Positions 34,801 to 48,244 of a stretch of DNA of 64,000 bases are shown one piece after another; positions within the stretch are counted from its first letter, which is position 1, and every line of letters begins with the position of its first letter. The notes beneath the pieces were generated by a model that saw only the letters and a program-made list of their open reading frames with translations, was not told where the DNA came from and searched no databases. The translations under genes were made by a program, and so were the position numbers. The DNA is from Phalacrocorax aristotelis (Eukaryota; Chordata; Aves; Suliformes; Phalacrocoracidae): positions 63,533,766-63,597,765 of the forward strand of contig NC_134279.1 in assembly GCF_949628215.1 (NCBI RefSeq), given 5' to 3'.

Positions 34801-35418
34801 CTTCATGGCAAGGGGAGGTGGTGGTCCAGGGTCCCGCCTGCTCCTCCATCCCTGCCTCCAAGCCCAGGGATGGTGCAACACACGTTCATGCATTGTGGCT
34901 TGTCATGATGCTTTTCTGGCTTGGATTAGATTATTTCGGGATCGACCAATACTGAAATAATACAATACAGAAATACTGCAGCCAAAGCACAGCAAATAAA
35001 TGCACACTCACACAGTTTCTAACAGCAGCTAGCAGGTTTTCCCTTAAAAACAGGTTCTTGCTTAGACCACACACACAACTGTACTAGGGCAGAAGTCTGA
35101 TCTGAAGATAGCTGCCTTTCATGGGACCTCACAGATAGAGGCTGCCAGGAAAACCTGGATGAACAACAGTGTAGCACAGGGTATAATGCTGCCAGTGTTT
35201 CTGAATCAAAGCTGATCAGATATACTCACACTATGCAGAGACCAGAATGTGGTAGGCATTTACTGACTGCAGTCAAACCATCTTGTAATCTTACACTTGC
35301 AATGGTGAATGCAGTTTTTTCAACTTTTTTTCCTCATGAAGATTAATCTTCGAAATACCCATTTAGGTGCTGAGAGGATTTTAATAGCTATTCATCTCCT
35401 TTATTTTCTCAGATACCG
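31871..35418. other. Convergent intergenic region, left part
   Basis: AT-rich DNA without recognised genes or repeats. The longest open frame (33768-34367, + strand) has no familiar domain and ends in a pyrimidine-rich tract; I do not call it a gene. Confidence 0.55.
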
Positions 35419-36011
35419 TGCTAGTTCTGGCTGGGGTAGAGTTAACTTTCTTCACAGTAGCTAGTGTGTGGCTATGGTTTGGATTTGTGCTGGAAACAGC
35501 CTGGATAACCCAGGGATGCATTAGTTACTGCTGAGCAGGGCTTACACAGGGTCAAGGCCTTTTCTGCCTCTCACCCCACGCCACCAGCGAGTGGGCTGGG
35601 GGTGCACAAGGAGCTGGGAGGGGGCACAGCTGGGACAGCTGACCCCAACTGACCCAAGGGATATCCCACACCATATGACATCACACTCAGCATGTAAAGC
35701 TGGGGGAAGAAGAAGGAAGGGGGACATTCGGAGTGATGGCGTTTGTTCTTCCCAAGTAACTGTTATTGTGTGATGGAGCCCTGCTTTCCTGGCGATGGCT
35801 GAGCACCTGCCTGCCCGTGGGAAGCCATGAATTATTTCCTTGCTTTATTTTGCTTGTGTGAACAGCTTTTGCTTAATTTATTAAGCTGTCTTTACATCAA
35901 CCCACAATTTTTCTCACTTTTACCCTTCCAATTCTCTCTCCCATCCCACCAGGAGGGAGTGAGTGAGTGGCTGTGTGGGGCTTCATTGCCAGCTGGGGTT
36001 AAACCACGACA
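35419..36011 (+). mobile_element. Solo LTR of an avian ERVL-like endogenous retrovirus
   Basis: The 593-bp block starts with TG and ends in CA. It matches a widespread avian LTR: a CTGGCTGGGGTAGAGTTAA-type beginning, a central GATATCCCACACCATATGAC region, a degenerate TATA-like GCATGTAAAGC (about 35689), a degenerate polyadenylation region (TTTATTAAGCTG, about 35876) and an end reading GGGGTTAAACCACGACA. GATAC occurs at 35412-35416 and again at 36012-36016, a likely 5-bp target-site duplication (two extra bases lie between it and the 5' TG). No internal viral genes are present, so it arose by recombination between two LTRs. The exact subfamily is not assigned. Confidence 0.88.
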
Positions 36012-39000
36012 GATACTCATTTTTCCATAGCTGATGCTTTTTTATCCAAATCAAGGTATACAAAGTAAGAGCATCTTCAGATTCAAGGACTGTACTTGCT
36101 TCCTTTTCCATTTCTCAGGACTTTTGTCTCTTTTTTTCTCAGTCTAAATTGAATGGGTATTGAACTAAACTTAGGGTTCCTAGTGGCAAAAGGTGCCTAT
36201 TCTCAAAGGGGAAAGTGAAGAAAGATGAAACTTAATGTCTTTGAGTAAGGATTGTATGAAAGGAGAGGCTGTAATCTTTTTATGACAGTATCAGAGACAG
36301 GGTAGTAGAGAGTATAAAAAGTTGGGAATTTTGGGTTGGGTTTTTTTTTTTTTAACACAGTGTTTTGCTCTTCCATTTAAAATATGACACAGATCACACT
36401 TCACTCAGGCGTGCATGTAGGTCAGCAGTTTGTTCACCCTCTGAGCATAGTTTTCCTATGCATTTTTTCTATATGCATTATTCATTTCTGTTAAACAGCT
36501 CCAGCTTTTTATGCACAATCAATCCCTGGCTCTTCTCTCATCAGTTACATCCACATGATAGTACTGCCTTAAAGACGCCAGAATTTCTGTCTAAGTGCTT
36601 TATAAAAAGACCACTTTCTAGCATTACTTTTTTATTTTTTCCTCCTGCAACTCCTGTTAGGCTGCCTTGGGTACCTACCAAAGATAAAAAAATGCAAAGG
36701 AAATGTTTGTGAATTGTAAAGCTCCTGCTTTGCTTACCTAATGGCAAATCATCCCTGCTAGGAGTTATTTGTCTGCATCTCTACAGGTAGTTATGGTGTG
36801 AAGAGTTTTCTTCAGCTTCCGCTCCCAGTTGTGTCCAAAAAGCACTAATTTTGAGCCAGTGAGATATCAGTTGTCCACTGCAATGTATGATGAGAAGAAA
36901 ACATTAGCATCAGCAGGTAGCAAACATCAAGTAGGAATAATCCCCTATGGGGTAAACACCATTTAATTGATTCCCTGCTATTTTGTCAGTTATTAAAAAT
37001 TTTTTTAAAAATCTCTTGATAGGATGAAGAAATTTAACTTAAATACCAAGTTTGGTTTAAAACAGTGGACAAACCACTGCATAGCTCCTGTGAATGTCAC
37101 ACAAATACCAGTGTTACAAAACAAGCATGAAGAGTCGTCACATGTACAGAACCTAAATCCATTGGAAAGATGAGGGGCTGTTCACGTGCTTGGCTTGATG
37201 TCAGAGCCAATCTTCTTTTTTTGTTATTAAATGGACAGTGGCTCAGGGCCTTGTTCTGAGAATATTTAGCAACTGGTAAGAGGCCTCATTCACGACCAAG
37301 TGAAGAATGACACACAGAGGTGAAACCACAGGGGCAACCACAATAAACAGATAACACCACCCAAGAGAGAACTGGCCAGCCAGCTGGGAACGCTGCATTG
37401 ACTCTTACACACTGCTATGGCCCTTCTAACACCCGAGAGCTTCAGGCTCTGAACTGGCTCAAAACTCAGTCCACATCCCTGTGGTGGCACCTGGCAGCGT
37501 TGCTGTGACCGGCTTGCTATTATTGTAATGGAATATAAGCATAGCAACGTCATCCAAGACACTGTCTGCTTTTTCTGGTGGCTTCCCAAAAGACGGTCCT
37601 GCCACAGTCCACATGAAAGTAGGTAAAATAACACTACAGTTATGGTACTGAAACAAATTCATTGTATCAGCTGCTGCTTCTGCTGAAAACCCAACCTCAC
37701 TCCCTTCTAGCTTCCCAGGGTGCTATGACTAATTTAAGGCACCTCTGGTCATATGATGGGGAAGGACAGAGGTCATCGCAGGATGAGGCGGCTGCCGTGT
37801 CTTGAAGACAAAGAGCTTTTTATTTGCAGTCCAGATGTGGTCAGTGTTCAACTGAGTTACAAGAAAATCAGTAGTGACTAATGCAAATTTATAGCAGTAA
37901 GACAGGTTCTCCCAGTGAGTTTTTAACAAGAAAGTTCTGCTAATATCAAAGTCCTCGCTTCACTGGGATTGCAGGTCTAGAAAACATATCTCAGTACCCT
38001 TGTGTTTATTAAATAGGAAAGCTGTTTAAATAGCATCAACTGGCTGAAGCAAAACAATAGAGTCCAGGAGGACTGTCAGGCATAGCGGTGTGTTCCCGGG
38101 TATTTTTCAAGTATTTATTTCATTTTGTGTTTATTTCCTTCCTTTTTTCAAGCAGTGAAAAGTAAAAGCTGGTGGAAATTCAAAGAACGTTTATTGAAAG
38201 GCAGGGTCTTCCACACGACATTAAATGTTTAACAACACCTAATGTGACTCCTTTGCTGCACTAATTTGTCAAATATTTATTAAAACTGGGATAGACTTTC
38301 TTTGCTATACACTGAAGCCAAGACTGACAAGCCTCCAATTACTGAGCCTGCATAGAGAGGGAGAGGGAGAGAGAGAGCAAGCTGCAGGTGCACAGCTTTG
38401 CCTTATATTGCTTTTGTAAGATTTGTAAGAGATTCATGAGACTGGTAGAAGAGCAAATATTTAGGAAAACTGTGACTGAAGACAAAGCTGAATCCAATGC
38501 ACTTGCAGCTGGAAACATGGTTCTGCAGAGCCAAACAGGAGGAGGAGTGGAGGGGAAAGTGAATGGGAAACATTTCGGCCTTGTAGAGTGGGGGAAAAAT
38601 TATAATAAGGAAGAAAGGACAATGTGATCTGATCTGTAGAGAGGGAAAATCATTGCATACACTTTTTGGTTTGATTGTCAAGACCTTCTTGAGAGCAAGA
38701 GAAAAGGCAGATGTGCCCTGTATGTGAAGGAGGCATGTTAGAGGCAGAAAAATGTTTCCCTAGGCAGCAAGAAAAAAATCAAACTTCATTTTGGATATCA
38801 AAGCACTCATTTTAGGCAAGGCTGAAAGTAGAGATTTGAAAAGAAAACAACTATTCTGGAATTTATTTCTTTTCTACAGGCTTTGCAGAGGGTTTTGCTG
38901 CTGAAGGAATTCTGACAGCAGGACAGAGCAGGCAAGCGGAGCTGGGCATCTCTGCAGCGTGCCCCAAGCAGGGAAGCCAGACGGAGAAGTGCTCTCAGGG

Positions 39001-42000
39001 CCACAGAGAACTTGCTGCATACAAAGGACTGCTACCAAGCAGACCATGCTGTATTACGCCTGTACGAGTCAGGCATCTCTCACGTGAGGAGTTTAAACTA
39101 CACTGTCACAATAGCGTTATGTTCTAGTCCAGCTGATGGGTTAAGAGAATACTAAGAGATTATTCCTCTGTTCCCAAAGCCTAATACCCCAGGACACTGC
39201 GCATCCATGGGACCTACTGAGACCTGCACCTCCATGTCTTGTCCACCCGCCAACACAGACCTCATCTCTGCTACCACTAGCATGGTAGGAGACAGCCTAT
39301 AGGGACCCTAAATCCCACCAGTCAGAGCTAGAAGTGACAAAGGTTTCAGAAAAGATAAAAACAACTTGCAATCAGGTAAGTAGAAAAACAAGTACCTAAA
39401 TAAGCAAGGGATTATTTTAAAAAGAAACCAAAAACCCCTCACAGCCAACCCCTTCTTTCCCCCCAAACTGTGGTGCTCGCATTTAATAGCTACCAGTAAT
39501 TGAAACGGATGACTCTTCACCAGCATCCTGCATATGAAGAGTGGTACTCTCTGCGAGGATGAAACAGGCATGGCCTCTCCTGCCCTGCCTCCAGCTCACT
39601 TTTGCTAAAGCTCTTTTTCACTGCAGAGCTCGTGTGTCCTCATTCTGACGACTGACAGCAGCAGTCTGCTACGCATCTTGGTGCTACCAGTTGGCTTCGC
39701 TAGATAATCATTTCCAAATCTCCGTGTCTGCTTAGACTACAATGTCTTGTACATTCAATTATTCTAACTCTACCAAGAGCAACGTTTCTAAATTAATGTA
39801 AACTTACAAAACCGCAATTTTATAACTGATTCACTTTGCATCTGCGCTTCCTCCAAATTTAGTTTGAATAATGTTTTCTAATCTACTACTGCATAAAACA
39901 ACATAAAACTGAAGAACTTTGATATTATTTCCATACGCCTGTGGGCTCAAATGTAGCCATCTGTGCAACTTCAGGCTCTGCTTCTGAGCCAAGAATTGTT
40001 ATTTACTTACATTTGTCCTTGGTCCTCTCTGGAGGAACGTATTTGTGCAAGTGCTTTTGAGTACTTTGCTGTGTCTGTGAGACTCGCTCCACCTGTGTGA
40101 TCAGTTATCACAGATAGCAGTCGGGAAGGCTTTTGAAGACGGGACACTTGGAAACACCTGCTTTTTAGTTACATGATCAACTAACATTTACATCCACTTT
40201 TTTTTTTTTAATGCTGCAAAATTTCATATCTGGCTCTAGTTCCCTTTACTTTGTTTCACAGCTTTATTATAAACCTCTTTCACCTCCTATGAGTGATCTC
40301 TAATTCTAGTAATTCCCTTTTTCCATGTGGAATATGTCAGATCTAATGCTCTCACACACAGGTCACCAACAAAACTGTTGTTTTGTATCCAGAAAATTAA
40401 AGCAACCTTTGATTGCTCCCCGGTGCACTTTGGTTGGCTTTATCAAACTCTAAGGTTAATTTTATTAATATTTCAGGATTTCACTGTCCTCTCTGACAAG
40501 TTACCTTTCAAAAATATTGGACCATCTTGCACATTTTAGTTTCTTGCATTTGGGCCCTTCAGCTCTAAGGCGTGAAATGAGATGCGATGACTGATTTACC
40601 TCTTATGGAGCGGCCTACCAATGGCACTGAAAACAAGGGGAGACAAAGATATATTTTCTAGATTTCACTCTATTGCAATACATTTTAAGGACTCACAGAA
40701 CATATATACATATAGTTAAGGGAGGGGGGAGGTTTGGGCAGCAAGGTGAGAGTGGATTAAAACTTTTGGCAGCTGGTGAAGTAGGAGCAGCATTTTCAGG
40801 CCACTGAATGAGTATGTAGATTGTGTCTACATTGAAATAAGAGGAAATTAGTTTAAGAAGTGGACATTTAAATGTCTTTTGGCCTGGGTGAGTAGATGAC
40901 ATAATTTACACCTGCAACAGAAGTCTTCAGAACAGTATAAATATTGCAGGAAATGGTCTAAATAGAGGTGCAGAATAGCTGAGGTGCTGATGATGACTTG
41001 GAAACCCTGTATACTAGCTAGTATACTAGCTAGTTCTGCTTCAGACCCAGCCGGGGGTCAGTCCCATCTAATCCTGTTTGTTCCCAAGCAGCAGCTGCTG
41101 CAAACAACTTTGGGCTTACATTTACAGATTCTGTTGTTATCAGTGGGAGTTTGTGAGATAAGGATGTCAGAATAAAGCACAACTTCCCTTTTTTCTGGGT
41201 ATCCCAGAGGAGACTCTGTACTTATTTTCAAGTGTTTGTTCCCACTGGTCTTAAATGCATCAGCTCAGAATCCTACTCAGGTGTGTTTAGTGGGACTTTT
41301 AATTCTGACCCCAAACACTCATTTATAGAGGGTGGTGTGCGGCTGGGGCTTGGGAGGCCACTGAAGCTGGGACTCCATCAGGCCAGTTGAAGTGCAGGCT
41401 TCTTTCACTATTTTTTTTTTTAAGGTTATTTAGAGCAGATAGAAGAGTTCTAGTGTTGTAGTAAGGTGCCAGAGGGCTTGTATCATTTACAAGAAAACCA
41501 TTCTTATTTCACTTTCCTAACGAATTGAAATTTTAGCTCTGCCTCTAAGCTGAGATTCCTGCATCTCTCCACTCAAAAGCTCAGCTGATTACCAGGCTGA
41601 CTTATTTAGATGGCTTAGCAAGTAGAAACCCAGCGCATTATTGGCATATTCCTCATCAAACAACAGCCAGCGGGGGTTTTCTGGGTAGCAGCTACAGTTC
41701 AATGTCCAGCAACCCCCAGTTTCCCTTATACACATATCCATTCTTATCCCTTGCATTTTTGTCTACGGTCTGCTGTGTCCAGATCCTTGTCAAGGATCTC
41801 AAAGCACTGAAGGCAAGGGCTCTCTAGCATGCTCAGTTAACATGTCTTTGCTTTTCACTTGTGTGAATCAAATCATTCGTATTTCTCCAGCTCAGGGATA
41901 TAACTGAATCCCTGAAGAACTTTACAGTTCAACTTCAACTGGGAAGTTCGGTGAAGTGAGAGTTCGTCAGAAGCTTTCCTGTTAAAAGTATTAATTAAAA

Positions 42001-45000
42001 GTTTTTTGATGGAGATAAGCCAGCCAGAGTGAACCATTTTTGGCGGGGAGAAACCTTGTCTAGTCCAAGACAGAGTTTCTGATTTCAGATGAGAATCAGG
42101 TTTTAGTTCTTCCTGGTCCTGCTTCAGAAAAAGGATTTAAACCTCAGTTTGCTCCATTCCAGGTGAAATGGATCCGCTAAACAGTACCTGGAAAACAGAC
42201 TTCATAGCCTCTCTGGTCTGTGGTTTTATCCATGCCTATAAACTATTCTTAATTGGAAGAACAGGGAAAACACATTATAAATCCCTACAGAAATGATTAC
42301 TGTACTTCAGCGGGATGCAAGAGAGCTACTTTTGTCCCAATTTTGCATCCACAGCAAGTATCTTGACCAGACTTTTTTCTAAAACTTGCTCTGTGTGGCC
42401 CTGTAAAATACATCATATTGGTTAAGATTAGGTTAAATTCCAGAAGATTTCAACTTGGATGGCACACATGCCTGAGTTTTCCTAGTAGATATCTTGTATG
42501 TGACTTGATATTTTATACTTGAGCTCGACTGTTTACTGATGACAATTAATGAATTGCTAAAGAACCGACTGTAACTCAGTTCTGCTAGAGTGTAGCAGCT
42601 TATTGTTATTATCATTCATCCATTATTATTTTTTTTTTTTTTTCCCATTTTACATTGTTAGATTTTTAGAATAAAATGATTCATACATTCTGGTCATCAA
42701 GGCGACACCCTGGCTGATGCTCAACAGAGGGGTTTAATGTGTGATCATTTGTCCTCCTGAGCCAATGCCATCGTTGGCCAGTAGAAAAAAAAAAAAAACC
42801 AACAAACAGCATATCCTCTTGGCCTATATGGCAAGTAACACTCAGACTTTAATGGCTGCATCCATTATGTGATTCATAACTCCCATCATCCCTGAAATTT
42901 CCAGCAATCTCGCTTAAAAACCACCGTTCACCTTTGCCGTTACCTCTCTCCTTCCATCTTATGTAACAATTTGGCAGTACTTATATGTAACTAAAGATCT
43001 AAACCCATCTTTTTCCACCCCCACCTGGGACCTGGACAAACGCCCTTCTCATCAGGATACTACTGTATTCGGATTGTGAATTTCCTGCACCAGAATAATG
43101 AAAACAGTTCAATTTGCATTGAACATGCATTTAAACATTATTTTTAAAAGGAGCATTTTAATAGGCAGATACTGACTTAACTGAAAAATAAGACATCAGT
43201 ATTGTCGGTGTTCACTCTAGTATGGCCAGCTGTGAAGAATTTACATATTAAAACAGGATGAAAGTACAGGTCAGAGAAGTTAGACTGTAATATAATGTAA
43301 AATGGGTTAATAAACTTTTCTCAGATCCTGGCAGAAGAATGGCAAAATTCTACCCATATTTCATAACCGTGTTCCTCCAGCTACCTTGAGGAATAAGCTG
43401 CAGAGATTCACATATAATTTTTACAATCTATGACTGCATGACATATTTAAATTTTCTCTGTGCTGTGAAAATAATCCCATGCAGGCAGTAAGCCTAGTTT
43501 ATTGTTTCACCATCCTACTGTCCAGTGAGAGGAGATGGATTTTTTTTTTTCTAATTTAACACATTTTTATTGGTAGCTGAGATCTGTTTTTCTACAAGTT
43601 TACCTGTAAGCTGACACTAAGAAGTTGTGCAAAAGTAGAATTTTATCAAAATTTATCATTTCAAGCTCTGAATTTTGAAGAAGTCCAGGATATAAAGACA
43701 TCCATATCATATGCTTTAGGACAAAACACGCTTGGCCCAGGACACCTCAAGAGCCAAGGTATCTGAAGGAAGGAATACAAAATAATAATTAAAAGATCAC
43801 ATTACATGTTTCTTTTAATGAATAGCATGAAATTGTTATTAACTTGAGAAATGTACCACTTGGTAGAAAGCGCAGATATATTTGAAAGCTTAAACACTGA
43901 CTGACTGCATTTATCCTCCCAAAATAAGGAAAAGAATTTTCTTTATCAACATTACTTGTAAATTAAAGAAAGAATAAACCATTTTTCAGACCATTGTTTG
44001 ATTTATATGTCTATTAAATCTCCAAGGTAAAACTGTTTACCGAAACTTGATTTAGAAGTCCAAAACTTTCTGAATGCGAAACTGAGAAGATGACATAAAC
44101 ATGAGTCTCACAACTGAGGTCATCACATCAAGCGGAGTCCAAAACCCAGATGGCTCCTTAAAGCCAGGCATGCTGTAAAAAGCAGTATAGAGCAGAAAAA
44201 GGACTGTCAAAACAGATACGCACACCCACACAAAGGTTAATCCACATCAGGCCCTTCAGAAATAATTTAATTGGCTTGGAACTCTATACTGAAATTTGTA
44301 ATAAATAACCAGTAGTCTGCACAGCACTGCCACAAGACATTTTCATTTGGAAAAAAAATCAACCAAACTCCTCCTTCATCAAGAGTTTTGTGTTAGTCAC
44401 CTACTTTGTCAATACAAGATTTAAGACTTTTTTTTTTTTTAATGGTTTCGTATGGCATTCTGCTTTGTATTACTGCAGATTGCCAGGCTGTGCCACCGTA
44501 GCAATGATACTTCATCACAACACTTGAAATGACCATTACGCAGACCAGGCTGTAACACCTATAAAATCTGAGCAGGATAAAGGAACAATAGGACTGCTTT
44601 CTTCCCTCAAAAGAAAAAAGTAGAGGCTGTATTAGAAATTGCATTGATATCAGGAGGCAAATCTGCAGCTGCCTTGTCTGTATGTTGAGGTGCTTATTTT
44701 CTCAGTCTTGCAAACAAAAATTCCACAGAATTGTGTTAAAGAGTGTGAGAAATGTAAAATTCTTGCTTTTGACGGCGAAGCACAGAAACACCTTTCATTA
44801 AGACAAGATATGATTTCTTTCACGTTAAAAATCCAATGTTGCTGAATCTCTCATTTTTTGTGAATTCCCAATTACGTTTTTTAAGGCAGTAAATTCAATC
44901 ACCAGGAATCCTCTACCTGCCCTTTCCCAATTTCCACAAAGTAAAATTGTTGGCAGCGAGAACTGAAATGGAATTTGAAGCACACCTAATTGAGAACAAA

Positions 45001-48000
45001 CACAAAAAAAGGACAAAAATAGGAAAAAGACAATGTACGGCATTATAGTAATCAATTACTGGGGACAAAAGGGAACAATGGAAGCTAACAAGATACAAAC
45101 CAGCCATTTATGTCTTCAGGGGCTTCTGTGTGTATCTATATGGTGCTGCATGAGACATGTCTATGCAAGTAAAGAAATATTTAGAGTGCACACTGGACCA
45201 AAATCTGCAGCTATATGCCCATACAGAAGTATCATGCAAAGTTGTCTTGGATAGAGACCAAAAAAACCAAGTGCGAAGTCACTGCTGTCACCTTTGCCAT
45301 GTGTATGTAACGAACACTGATGTGGATCTCAGGACCACATCCCATTTCACAGCAGATACCTTGGCTGGATTAACGCTAAACAGATTATGTACAATTCTAT
45401 CAGAATTCTCACAATCAAGGAGAAACACTAGAACAAACTGTCTCACTCTAAAAAAAAAAAAAGGTCACTGGGCTCAAACCAGAATTAAAGTCACTTGGAG
45501 ATTTTAAGAACGAATTATGTTTGTGACCAGCTGGCTACTAAAACAGACAATTTCAAGACAGAAAACATAGTATGTATAGATCTGTGCTTCTATCTTCCAT
45601 ACAATTGTTTTTCTTCAAGCAAAATTATGAAGTTCTTAAAAAGATTCTGATGATATGGTTCATGAAGCTGCTGTTTATGCAACAAAATCTTTCCTTCTCT
45701 AAAGGATGGCCAATGGAGAGTAATTTAAGTGTCTTAATGTACTGGTACAGCAATGAACAAATGAATGCAGTCACTATTATTTATTTGTATGTCAAAGGCC
45801 TCAAAGTCCAGTCACTCAGGAGAAGCTACAGTAGAAGTAAGAGCTGGAGGCAGAGCACAGAAGTAGCTCGAATGGCACAAGGTCCCACCTTGCCTGTGAA
45901 ACACATCTGCAGGGATCGCCATCACAGAGGTTGAAATAGACAAATTTCCCAGTGAACAAATCGGCAAATAGAAAAAGGTATTTTAGGTAAAAGCAGAGTT
46001 ACTTTAAGGTTTTAATCAACATAGGCGAGGGGGCAACATGACAACAAATATAATTAAAAGATGAGTAATAAGCAAAGAATTTCTAAATTCAGATAGTCAC
46101 AGGCACCTTTATACAGTTCTGTATTACGTGTGTCATCTTCATATAAAGACCTGCAGATCATTAAGGCCAGGTCTGTAAAACCTCCATTCAATGTACCTAC
46201 AAAACCCAACCAACTAACATTTCTTCCTCCCCCACCCCTCAGCACAACAGTAGAAACAGCAGAGAGAGATGACAGTACGTAGTCTCAAAAGTTATAGTTC
46301 ACCTTACTTAACACTGACTCTTCTCTCTTAAATTATGCAGCAAAATTTACACGCTCTGAGAAAAACTCCAAACTAATTAAGGACCTGGAGAAGTACACAC
46401 GAAAAGTAAGGGAACTGACACTAGAACACAAAGGCAATAGCACATGGAAAAGATGACAGCAAGCTTTTTACCATCCTTTTCCATAATCAAAGGAGATGCA
46501 GAACCTGAAAGATGTCAAATTCAGGCTTTATCAGATCTCTTTCAGACAGCAGTTAGCTTGCAAGTTTGCTTCTACAGAGAGTCAACACTTCCTCAACTTA
46601 TTTCTCTTTAGCATACAAAATTAGTGTTGATATTCAATACAAAAGTATTTTAAAGTAAATTATATAGACTGTAGCACTTCATGCTTTTGGCCTCACACTA
46701 AGCATATGGTACTGGGTATCAGAAATAAACACCCTCCACAGACGCGCTATTCGAGCACGTACAGGTTCTACCCTTCTCAGAAACAGGCAACTCCAGCCTA
46801 ACTAGGGCACTGTGAAAGGTAAACTACCTGTCCCAGTTCTGGAATTCTGAATGTTCTGAAATGGCTTGTATCGCATGCAACCCTCCAAATGAATCCCTCC
46901 CTTTAGCCAAATAATTTCACAACATTCTCCTTTTAATCTTCGACTCTGGATTTTAACAGGATTTATTACTGAGACTATCTGTGTAGCTAATTGCCAGGGT
47001 TTAGAGGAAGAGATTTTTTTATATCTGTAGTTTGTCATTTAAGACCAGCACCATCCCATGTGGTTTCTTCCAACTGTACCAACACTATAGTTTAGCAAGT
47101 GACCGTTCTCTTTGCCAAAATCTCAGATCTAATTTCTGTTCCAGAAGAATCAATTTATCATTCCGGAAACAGACTGCAAGAGTCTCTAAAATAATTTTGA
47201 AATGTAATCTGTGGGTGCTGTCCCTGTTTCAAACAGCAGAAGCTCTACCAGTGTGGAGTTTCTGGTTACTTCATGTGTCTTAACAGTGGCATTCACCTTG
47301 GCAGATGTTTCAATAAAAACTGTAATGCTTCCTTAAAGTCAAATGATCTATTTTTTCCAATGAACTCTCTCTCTTGCCACACCTTCTTAACAACCACTTC
47401 TGGCCCCTTCACCGTTGCATGAATAAACTAGTAGTTCTTGTATTAGTTTAATACAAAACTAGTACTGGTAGGTTTCTGCCATTCCAAATTCTCTCTGCTG
47501 TGTCTACTTCCCATCCCAGAAACCTTTTTCAAGTGACTGTGTCACTTGCAAACTAAAAGAGCACATAATTTCTAGTTTTTCCTTACGGCCCTGCTAGAGT
47601 ATCCTGTCAAAGCAAGAAATAAGCTAGCTTGCTAAATTTCTAGTTCTAATTATTCACCAACTGAAAGAAATATCAGACAGCCTGCAACTAAGAAAAGGAG
47701 GAAAATAAGGCAGGTACACTAGTTGTAATAAAGTTGCTAAACAATTAAACACAGTTCATTTTTTTCTTATTTAATAAATAATATAAAAAAGTGAACCTTT
47801 TTTTACATTATTGGAAAAAACAGTTTCTTATCTAACTCCAGCAATAATACAAGCAGTAATGAAACCGATTTAGATTTTTGGGGGGACATTCCAGATCCCG
47901 TTTAAGTGGAGTCCAGTGTGCATAGCCTCACAGCTACTGAAGAATTTTCCACTCCTGGGGTTGGTCGTCTTTTCTGTTGTTCTGGTTCCACAGATGACCT

Positions 48001-48240
48001 CACTGTTCATTCGCAAAAAAAGAAAATCCTATTCCTTGGTTAACATTGAAAAAAATCCACGAAAACGTGGCAAGTTTCAACACCTGATCAAATCATAACT
48101 GCTTTTATGATATCACCATACAGATGTTTCAATTATGTTTGTCACATCAACAGTAACATAGCATTTTATCTTTAGCCTTGTAGAAAAAAAGAAACTCGAT
48201 AGTATATGCACATATGGACACAGACTACACTCGACAAAAA
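36012..48240. other. Convergent intergenic region, right part
   Basis: About 12 kb of AT-rich sequence between the solo LTR and the presumed RBPJ mRNA end. It holds a GA-rich run (38353-38378), a short tandem palindrome (41009-41032) and a T-run (about 42628-42643). No coding exon or RNA gene was recognised; open frames such as 45157-45507 and 45572-45934 lack any recognisable domain. Confidence 0.5.
41009..41032. repeat. 12-bp tandem repeat with internal palindromes
   Basis: GTATACTAGCTA occurs twice in tandem. GTATAC and CTAG are self-complementary, so the block can fold. Confidence 0.9.
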
Positions 48241-48244
48241 CACT

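Noticed and set aside
45157-45934. Two consecutive open frames (116 and 120 codons) on the + strand
   Set aside because: Low-complexity ends, no family resemblance, and frames of this length are expected by chance in 64 kb.
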